Assembly: GCA_028717865.1 (NCBI GenBank)
Contig: JAQUMZ010000013.1
Location: forward strand, 1-17,206
DNA length: 17,206 bases
Source of the DNA: Elusimicrobiota bacterium
Lineage (GTDB): Bacteria > Elusimicrobiota > Elusimicrobia > UBA1565 > UBA9628
Reading direction: 5' to 3'
This document shows, piece after piece, positions 11,615 through 17,206 of this stretch; position 1 is the first letter of the stretch, and each line of letters opens with the position of its first letter. The translations under genes were made by a program, and so were the position numbers. The notes under the pieces were generated by a model, which was given only the letters and a program-made list of their open reading frames with translations, was not told the DNA's origin and did no database searches.

Positions 11615-13297
11615 ATGCTTCGCGCCAAGCTCAGGCTGTTCCTCCAGCGGCACTGGATACTCCTGGCCATCGTCATCGGCGTCGTGGTGGCCGTCATCAT
11701 CCCGGTCTGGTACATGGCCGGGATGGAAGAGAGCGTGCGCCGCTATATCGTGGGCATCAACGTGGCTTCGCTGCCCTGGGGCATCCTGCAGACCCTGGTG
11801 TTCGTGGGTTTCCTTTATCTGCTGCAATACGGCGGGGGTTTCGCACAGTTCAAGAAGTCCCGGATCGACGCCGCCCTGGTCAACGTGAAGTTCTCCGACG
11901 TGATCGGCCTCATCGAGGCCAAGCGCGAGGCTTGGGAGATGGTCCAGCTCATCAAGGACCGGGCGGCCCTCAAGCGCGTCGGCGGCAAGATACTGCACGG
12001 CATGCTCATGATCGGTCCCCCGGGCTGCGGCAAGACCATGCTGGCCAAGGCCATCGCCACCGAGGCCGGGATCCCCTTCCTCTCTACGTCGGGCTCCGAG
12101 TTCGTGGAGATTTTCGTGGGCGTGGGCGCGGCCCGGGTGCGCAAGTTGTTCAAGCAGGCGCGCCAGTACGCCCAGGCCTACGGGGCCTGCATCATATTCA
12201 TCGACGAGTTGGAAGTGATCGGCAAGCAGCGCGTTTTCATGGATGCTTTCGGCGGCTCCTCGGAGTCCAACAGCACCCTCAACCAGCTGCTCGTGGAGAT
12301 GGACGGCCTGCACGACGACGCCGCCCATATCGTGGTCATGGGCGCCATGAACGCGCGGGAGGAGGTCCTGGACCCCGCCCTTTTGCGGCCGGGCCGCTTC
12401 GACCGCACGATAGCCATCGGACGGCCCAATCTGGCTGAGCGCCAGGACCTTTTCGCGTACTATGCCCGGAAGGTCCGCTTGGACCCGTCCGTGGACCTGG
12501 CCCGCCTGGCCCGCAAGGCGGTCTTCAAGACCCCGGCCGAGATCGAGAACATACTCAAGGAGGCCGCCCTGGTCGCGGTGCGGGAGCGGCGCGAGCTCGT
12601 CAATTATAAGGACATATCCACCGCCATCGAGCGCATAGAGCTCGGCGTCGTCCACCGTTTGACCATGTCCCAGCACGAACGGGAGATGGTCGCCTATCAC
12701 GAGGCGGGGCATCTGATCGTGCTTTACCTCAAGCATCCCACGGACGACGTGTTCAAGGCTTCCATCATCCAGCGGGCGGGAACCCTCGGAGTGGTCCATC
12801 ACATCCCGCGCGAGGAACTCCACCTCTCCGACCGCAACCGGTTGTTGGGACACATCAAGACCGCTTTGGGAGGCTACGCGGCCGAGAAGCTCAAATACGG
12901 CGTTACCACCAGCGGCGTGTCCTCGGATTTCGCCAACGTCATGAGCCTCGCCCATGACATGGTCTGGAGCCTGGGCATGGGGGGCGACGGCCTGATCGGG
13001 GATTTCAGCATCATTCCGTCGGGCGGAACCAACCGCGGCAACCAGCTTTCCGAGGCTATTAAGGAAAAGCTGAACCTGGAGACCCAGCGGATCCTTCGCG
13101 ATTGTCTGGCCGAGGTCGACGAGCTGTTGCGGACCGAGGCGCACATACTCGATCGGTTCGCCCGGGAACTCATCCAGCGCGATGAACTGGATTATGATGA
13201 AATAACAAGCATCTTCGCCGAATACGGCAAGGCGCCCCGGACCATCTCCCTGCCCCCGACCCCCTCGCCGGAACTCCCCGCCAAGCTTCAAGCCTGA
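11615..13297 (+). CDS. Divergent FtsH-type membrane AAA+ zinc protease
   Basis: A 560-residue protein with two N-terminal membrane helices (about 13-35 and 53-72). An AAA+ domain has Walker A GPPGCGKT (134-141), pore motif FVGVG, Walker B IIFIDELE (Asp197, Glu198), and the second region of homology ending RPGRFDR. An M41 peptidase domain has the zinc motif HEAGH (362-366) and the third ligand Asp438 in TSGVSSDF. All catalytic residues are present, so it should be an active ATP-driven membrane protease. Differences from housekeeping FtsH: the periplasmic loop is only about 16-20 residues (usually about 70), the FTGADL motif is replaced by FKTPAEI, and the total is shorter. It lies directly after tadE and before the Gly/Ala-rich genes, which suggests a specialised client. 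A true housekeeping ftsH is expected elsewhere in the genome. Confidence 0.9.
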   Translation: MLRAKLRLFLQRHWILLAIVIGVVVAVIIPVWYMAGMEESVRRYIVGINVASLPWGILQTLVFVGFLYLLQYGGGFAQFKKSRIDAALVNVKFSDVIGLIEAKREAWEMVQLIKDRAALKRVGGKILHGMLMIGPPGCGKTMLAKAIATEAGIPFLSTSGSEFVEIFVGVGAARVRKLFKQARQYAQAYGACIIFIDELEVIGKQRVFMDAFGGSSESNSTLNQLLVEMDGLHDDAAHIVVMGAMNAREEVLDPALLRPGRFDRTIAIGRPNLAERQDLFAYYARKVRLDPSVDLARLARKAVFKTPAEIENILKEAALVAVRERRELVNYKDISTAIERIELGVVHRLTMSQHEREMVAYHEAGHLIVLYLKHPTDDVFKASIIQRAGTLGVVHHIPREELHLSDRNRLLGHIKTALGGYAAEKLKYGVTTSGVSSDFANVMSLAHDMVWSLGMGGDGLIGDFSIIPSGGTNRGNQLSEAIKEKLNLETQRILRDCLAEVDELLRTEAHILDRFARELIQRDELDYDEITSIFAEYGKAPRTISLPPTPSPELPAKLQA

Positions 13298-13357
13298 CCG
13301 TCCTCGGGCGTTAGAGTTCGTTGTTTGGTAAAAATACGGTAAGGAAATCGCTTTCTA

Positions 13358-13386
13358 TTGACAAAAATATGAGGCAGGGCTAAACT
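13358..13386 (+). promoter_or_regulatory. Strong sigma-70-type promoter for the Gly/Ala-rich genes
   Basis: TTGACA (13358-13363), a perfect -35 hexamer, stands exactly 17 bases before TAAACT (13381-13386). It lies in an AT-rich 104-base gap after the FtsH-like gene. The transcript would begin near 13393, only about nine bases before ATG 13402, so the leader is very short and has no Shine-Dalgarno. This is the best promoter match in the window and marks the next genes as a separately expressed unit. Confidence 0.7.
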
Positions 13387-13401
13387 TGCCATGGTGGATT
13401 T

Positions 13402-14490
13402 ATGACCCTCAACGTCAATAAATGCAACGATCCTTTCAAGAAATACTGGTGGGTCATACTTTTGGCTTTTGCCGGCATAGGGGCCTGGGTCTGCATGCCG
13501 CTTATGGACACCTCAGTAGGCGCCGGCTCCGCGGGCCTGGAGCGCGGCCTGAAGCCGGCCGACCAGAGTCTGGATTCGCTGTCCAACCCGCAAGGAGCTC
13601 CCGGAGCGGCGGTGGACCTTTCCATGGAAGGGACCTACCGCAAGATGACCTCCGACGAGACGGGCATGACCTCGTCTTTGTATCAGGCGCCTTCCGAGGC
13701 GGCGGCCGCGGGGTCCCCTATCGCGACCGGCGCGGCGCCGGCTTCCTTTGCCGATGCTCTTAAGGAAGTGGCGCGCAAAAAGGATCCCACCGGCTGGGGC
13801 GGCGCGGCGGTCCGGAAGGCCTTCGTTCCGCCGAAGGCGGGCTTCGGCGGCCTTTCCGGCTTCGGCGGCGGCAGCGGCGGCGGCAGCGGCGCGTCCTTGT
13901 CGGCCGGCGCTTTCGGAACGGCCAATCCCAAGATCGGCATGGCGGCGACGCGGGGTTTGGGCTCGATGGAGGAGGGGCCGTCCCGCGGCCGCGGGGCGGT
14001 GCTCAACGCGCTTCACGCCGCGAAAAATTCCGGCCAGTCCGCCTCCCTGCAGCAGCGGGGCGATTCGGCCAAGGCCCTGTCCGGGCTCAATTTCGACGGC
14101 AGCCGCCGCGGGGGCTCGTCCATATCGGCCGAGCAGGCCGCGGCGGCGTCCGGCATCAGCCTCGACGACGCGGGCCCCGCGCCGATCAATCTCAAGGAAA
14201 ACGATTCCAGCGCCAACAGCTACAAATACGAGCCCGTCCCCAAGGCCGTGGCTCCCATGGACACCAGCGAGGAGCAGAAGCGCCAGATCGTGATGGCGGT
14301 GGCGGGGGCCGTGATCGGAGGGCTTATCGGCGGCACGGCCGGCAATATGATAGGCATGGCCTTGATGATGGCCGCCACGATGGGACGCAGCCAGAATTCG
14401 GGCAGCAACGTCGCCGGCCAGCTCAAGGGCAAGACGAGTTTCGTCCCGGCGAGGAGGACGTATGGACAGCCAGCAGCCCAATATTCCTGA
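13402..14490 (+). CDS. Gly/Ala-rich membrane protein, paralog 1
   Basis: A 362-residue protein with one N-terminal membrane helix (about 15-33) and a long Gly/Ala/Ser-rich middle. A C-terminal glycine-zipper hydrophobic stretch (about 295-330: GAVIGGLIGGTAGNMIG) could insert as a helical hairpin. Within the middle are two short conserved blocks also found in the next two proteins. Block 1 (144-163) is AGFGGLSGFGGGSGG. Block 2 (195-233) is an Arg/Gly patch, an Ala-rich helix starting NALHAAKNS, and a terminal FDG. I do not recognise the family and found no catalytic motif. It starts just after a strong promoter. Its last 29 bases overlap the next gene, whose ribosome site lies inside it, so translation is probably coupled. 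It may be a structural or secreted-apparatus component; that is inference. Confidence 0.75.
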   Translation: MTLNVNKCNDPFKKYWWVILLAFAGIGAWVCMPLMDTSVGAGSAGLERGLKPADQSLDSLSNPQGAPGAAVDLSMEGTYRKMTSDETGMTSSLYQAPSEAAAAGSPIATGAAPASFADALKEVARKKDPTGWGGAAVRKAFVPPKAGFGGLSGFGGGSGGGSGASLSAGAFGTANPKIGMAATRGLGSMEEGPSRGRGAVLNALHAAKNSGQSASLQQRGDSAKALSGLNFDGSRRGGSSISAEQAAAASGISLDDAGPAPINLKENDSSANSYKYEPVPKAVAPMDTSEEQKRQIVMAVAGAVIGGLIGGTAGNMIGMALMMAATMGRSQNSGSNVAGQLKGKTSFVPARRTYGQPAAQYS

Positions 14491-16027
14491 TATCCGCCCC
14501 CAGGTCAACCGCCTGGATGAGAAAGAGGAAGACCGGGGCAAAAGCGGGATATTGGCGGGCCTGCTCTCGCGTTTGGGGTTGGGCTCCGGCGGCGGCTCCG
14601 GCGTTTTGGGCGGCCTCGGCGGCGCCGGAGCGGGCGGCGGGCTGCTGGCCACCAAGGCCGGCATCATCGGCCTGATCGTGGTGGGCACTACGGTGGCGGG
14701 TTCCATCGGCATGGTCGGCTACAAGCTTTTCGGACCGGGCGACTCCGATCGTTTGGGCGCCGATTATTCCTCGATTTTCGCGGCCAAGCCCAAGGGCGGC
14801 GCCGAGTCCGGCGGCGCTGCCGCGGACGGGACGTCGCCGTCCCTGAGCTACCTGGCCCGGGCCAACGCCGGCAAATCCGGCGAGGAAGCCGAGGCGCAGC
14901 CATCGGACTCGCCGGCGGGGGCAACGGCCGGCGCGGCGGCCGCCGGGGCAGGCGCGGCCGCGCCCGGGTCCGCGTCCGCCAACGACAACGCCCCCGGCCA
15001 GGGTCCGGCGGCCAAGCTCAAGACCGACCGCAAGTTCGGCGAGTTGGGCAAGACCTTCGGCGGCGCGGGCGGCGGCGCGGGCTCCGCGGCGGCTTTGGCG
15101 GGAGGCGCGGGGTCGGCCGGCGCGCTGCTGGCCGCCGCCAAGCCGGGAAGCTTGGGCGGTTTCTCGGCGGGAGCGCCGGCGCGGGCGGCGAGCGGCAGAA
15201 GGGCCATCGCTTCCGGGCGGCGGGCCTCGGGAGCGGTCCGCCAGCTGAGCAACGTCTACCGCGACCAGAAGGGGGCCGGCTCGAGCCAGGCGGCGGGCAC
15301 GACTTACGACGGCAACCAGGCCGCCTCCCAGATCGGACCGGAGGCGGGCGCGCCCGGCGCGGGCAGCGGCGCCGGGACGGGCGCGGGGCCCAGCCCGGTG
15401 GGCGCCAATCCGACCGGAAACGGCAACCAGCGCTTCGACGAGCCGCCCTCGAGCCCGGGCGCCAACGTCACGCCCTGGCAGGCGGCGATCAATTCGGCCA
15501 TGCTCATGCTGGTCGGGGCCGCGGCCCTGCTGCTGCTGTGCAGCAAGATCGCCGACATGGTCAAGGCCACCGGCGGCACGCTTGCCGCTCCCATGGCGCA
15601 GAAGATCATCACGGTGCTGGCGGGCCTGGCCGCGGCTCTGAGCCTGGCGGCGATCGCATTCGGGGCCATGATCAGCGGCGGCAAATTCGGGCAGCCGCTG
15701 CAGGGCAACATCATAGTCGCCGCCGGATCTTTCATGGCCGCCGCCTCCGCGGCGATGGTCTATGCCATCTGGTCGGTGGATCCGAGCAAGGTGACCAAGG
15801 ATACGGCCTTCAGTTCCCTGGTGTTCTCCGACAACACCACCCTTTTGATGCTCGCTTGCGGCGGCGCCTCCATGGCCTTGTCCGCCTGGGCCTACCTGGC
15901 CACGCCCAAGAAGTACTCGTCGGATTTGTTCCGGGACGGCCGGCCGCCGGATTGGGACCACAAGTACGAGGCCGCGCAGGTGGTCGAGCCGCCTTCTCAA
16001 GGAGTCTTGGACCGCTATCTGGCATAG
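14462..16027 (+). CDS. Gly/Ala-rich membrane protein, paralog 2, with four-TM C-terminal domain
   Basis: A 521-residue protein. The hydrophilic N-terminus (MDSQQPNIPDIRP) resembles that of paralog 3. One membrane helix is at about 67-87. A low-complexity middle follows, containing block 1 (KFGELGKTFGGAGGG, 191-205) and block 2 (basic GRRA repeats, then RQLSNVYRDQ to YDG, 255-284). After a Gly/Pro-rich linker come four hydrophobic helices (about 343-362, 381-404, 416-436, 459-480) and a hydrophilic tail. The four-helix part is conserved-looking and not low complexity, so it is the likely functional core, perhaps a channel or platform. GAGGAGG (14451-14457) sets ATG 14462, which overlaps paralog 1. 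I do not recognise the family. Confidence 0.75.
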   Translation: MDSQQPNIPDIRPQVNRLDEKEEDRGKSGILAGLLSRLGLGSGGGSGVLGGLGGAGAGGGLLATKAGIIGLIVVGTTVAGSIGMVGYKLFGPGDSDRLGADYSSIFAAKPKGGAESGGAAADGTSPSLSYLARANAGKSGEEAEAQPSDSPAGATAGAAAAGAGAAAPGSASANDNAPGQGPAAKLKTDRKFGELGKTFGGAGGGAGSAAALAGGAGSAGALLAAAKPGSLGGFSAGAPARAASGRRAIASGRRASGAVRQLSNVYRDQKGAGSSQAAGTTYDGNQAASQIGPEAGAPGAGSGAGTGAGPSPVGANPTGNGNQRFDEPPSSPGANVTPWQAAINSAMLMLVGAAALLLLCSKIADMVKATGGTLAAPMAQKIITVLAGLAAALSLAAIAFGAMISGGKFGQPLQGNIIVAAGSFMAAASAAMVYAIWSVDPSKVTKDTAFSSLVFSDNTTLLMLACGGASMALSAWAYLATPKKYSSDLFRDGRPPDWDHKYEAAQVVEPPSQGVLDRYLA

Positions 16028-16043
16028 CGGCGGGAGAATCGCC

Positions 16044-17206
16044 ATGGACACTAACCAGTCGGCCCCCGAGATACCGAATTTCAAGCTGGCCAGGGTGGGC
16101 GAGACGAAAAGGCGCCGCAGAAAGGCCGGGGCGCCCTTCGGCTGGGGCAGCCCCAAGCCCGTCAATCCGCTCGCCGGCATCGGCGGCGCCGGGGGGGGCG
16201 GAGCGGCCGGGGTCTTCTCCGCCTTGGGGGCCAAGATCGTGGTGGCGGTCCTCGTCGGCACGTTGGGCGTCGGCGCCTACAGCGTGGGCAGGGTCCTGGC
16301 TCCCGATGCCGGCAAGTTCGAGGCGCCCAAGAAGTTGTTCGCCCGTCATGCCAAGCCCAAGTACGGAGGCGACCTCTCCAAGCTGCCCGGCGTGCGCTCC
16401 TACCAGAGCGGTTTGGCGTTGGTATCGGGCAGCCTCGACGGCCTGACGCCCGAGGAACGCGCGGCCCGGATCAAGGAGCAGGAGGCCAAGGCCGCGGCCG
16501 AGGCCCAAGCCAAGGCCGAGGCCGAGGCGGCCAAGGAGCCCGAGGGCCAAGCCGGAGCGCCAGTGGATGCCACGGCCCTGGCCGCGGCGGCGGGAGCCGC
16601 GGCGGGCAAGGAGGCGCAGAAGGGCTTGGGTCATAAATTCGGGACGCTGAGCAGCAGTTTCGGCGGCGGCTCGGGCGGGCTGGCGGGCGGCTCGGGGCTG
16701 GCGGGCGGCGTGGGCCGGGGCTTCGACAGCGCCAAGCTCAAGGGAGACGGCGGCCGGCTGTCGCTTTTCAGCGCCAACAAGGGCGGCCTCAAACGCGGCC
16801 AGGCCCGGGCCGTCAACGTGGGCAGATCCGGCAAGGGCCTGGCCCGGCGCCAGCTCGACGGAGCCCACGCGCTGTCCAAGGCCGCCCGTTCCACGAACGG
16901 CGAGGCCGGCGCCACGCTGGCCAGCCAGGCTTTCGACGGCGCCGCGGCCGGGGGCAACGGCATCACCGGCGCCGGCGCCGGCGATCCGGCCGGTGGGGCG
17001 GCGGCCGGCGGGACGGGGGCCGGGAACGCCCCCAATCCGGTGGGGGGCGGCTCCTACGGCGGCAGCTCCGGCGGCGGCGAGGCGCAGGATTGCGCCGCCT
17101 TCGGGGACGGCTACGTCCTGTCCGACGACGGCACCTGCGTCAAGAGCGAGTCCGGCCACAGCGTCGATCCCACGGATCCTTACTTCAAGATACTGACCAT
17201 CCTGGC
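16044..17206 (+). CDS. Gly/Ala-rich membrane protein, paralog 3 (cut by window edge)
   Basis: At least 387 codons are open to the right edge without a stop. The N-terminus (MDTNQSAPEIPNFKL) matches paralog 2 in pattern. A basic patch (KRRRRK) follows, then one membrane helix (about 61-81) and an Ala/Glu/Lys-rich helix (about 137-165). Block 1 is at 198-211 (KFGTLSSSFGGGSGG). Block 2 is at about 268-299 (RRQLDGAHALSKAARS to FDG), preceded by Arg/Lys-Gly repeats. A Gly-rich linker leads to two cysteines (in QDCAAF and GTCVKS) and a hydrophobic start (YFKILTIL). By analogy with paralog 2, a multi-helix membrane domain may begin there. GGGAG at 16032-16036 supports ATG 16044, 16 bases after the previous stop. 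Function unknown. Confidence 0.75.
   Translation, partial: MDTNQSAPEIPNFKLARVGETKRRRRKAGAPFGWGSPKPVNPLAGIGGAGGGGAAGVFSALGAKIVVAVLVGTLGVGAYSVGRVLAPDAGKFEAPKKLFARHAKPKYGGDLSKLPGVRSYQSGLALVSGSLDGLTPEERAARIKEQEAKAAAEAQAKAEAEAAKEPEGQAGAPVDATALAAAAGAAAGKEAQKGLGHKFGTLSSSFGGGSGGLAGGSGLAGGVGRGFDSAKLKGDGGRLSLFSANKGGLKRGQARAVNVGRSGKGLARRQLDGAHALSKAARSTNGEAGATLASQAFDGAAAGGNGITGAGAGDPAGGAAAGGTGAGNAPNPVGGGSYGGSSGGGEAQDCAAFGDGYVLSDDGTCVKSESGHSVDPTDPYFKILTIL

Noticed and set aside
13860..15420. Gly/Ala repeats read as an elastin-, silk- or PE_PGRS-like protein
   Set aside because: The repeats are irregular, lack a fixed period, and are interrupted by conserved non-Gly blocks and membrane helices. Composition alone does not support that assignment.

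Overview
Every gene I can support lies on the + strand of a GC-rich chromosome segment. The genes are tightly packed, mostly with 1-50 base gaps. They form a Tad (tight adherence, Flp-type) pilus/secretion locus, a phosphorelay block, and a run of very Gly/Ala-rich membrane proteins. The Tad genes, HisKA kinases, signal peptides and TolA-like helix indicate a diderm (Gram-negative-type) bacterium. I cannot fix the phylum from sequence alone. The style would fit Elusimicrobiota or a similar deep-branching lineage, but that is a guess.

Layout. (1) 1-2796: the 3' end of a tadC-like inner-membrane platform gene, a TPR protein in the usual tadD position, and a two-TM HAMP/PAS sensor with no kinase domain. 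(2) 2797-3249: a 453-base gene-free stretch packed with hairpins. It holds three copies of a dispersed structured repeat in alternating orientation; a fourth lies at 4873-4942. (3) 3250-8778: a signalling island. It encodes a small four-TM protein, a PhoB-type regulator whose receiver has lost its phosphorylation residues, a single-domain receiver, a membrane histidine kinase, a soluble receiver-kinase hybrid and a NarL-type regulator. (4) 8791-9894: a DUF2332-like protein. (5) 9993-11599: a TadG-like protein and a TadE-like protein with an ATGA overlap. (6) 11615-13297: a divergent FtsH-type AAA+ zinc protease. (7) 13402-end: three consecutive genes for related low-complexity membrane proteins, the last cut by the window edge.

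How it may work together (inference). The tadC/tadD and tadE/tadG blocks flank the two-component genes, so the kinases and regulators may control assembly of the Tad machine. The FtsH-like protease may process or turn over Tad or neighbouring membrane proteins. The three paralogous Gly/Ala-rich proteins have a strong promoter of their own (TTGACA, 17-base spacer, TAAACT). They share a module order I do not recognise from any named family, and they are the best candidate here for an undescribed system.

Regulation visible in the sequence. Four putative promoters share a GCTAnnCT-like -10 region. Two are placed so that the transcript would begin at or next to the start codon (leaderless mRNAs for the TadG-like and FtsH-like genes). 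I see no convincing intrinsic terminator, rRNA, tRNA, CRISPR array or insertion sequence.
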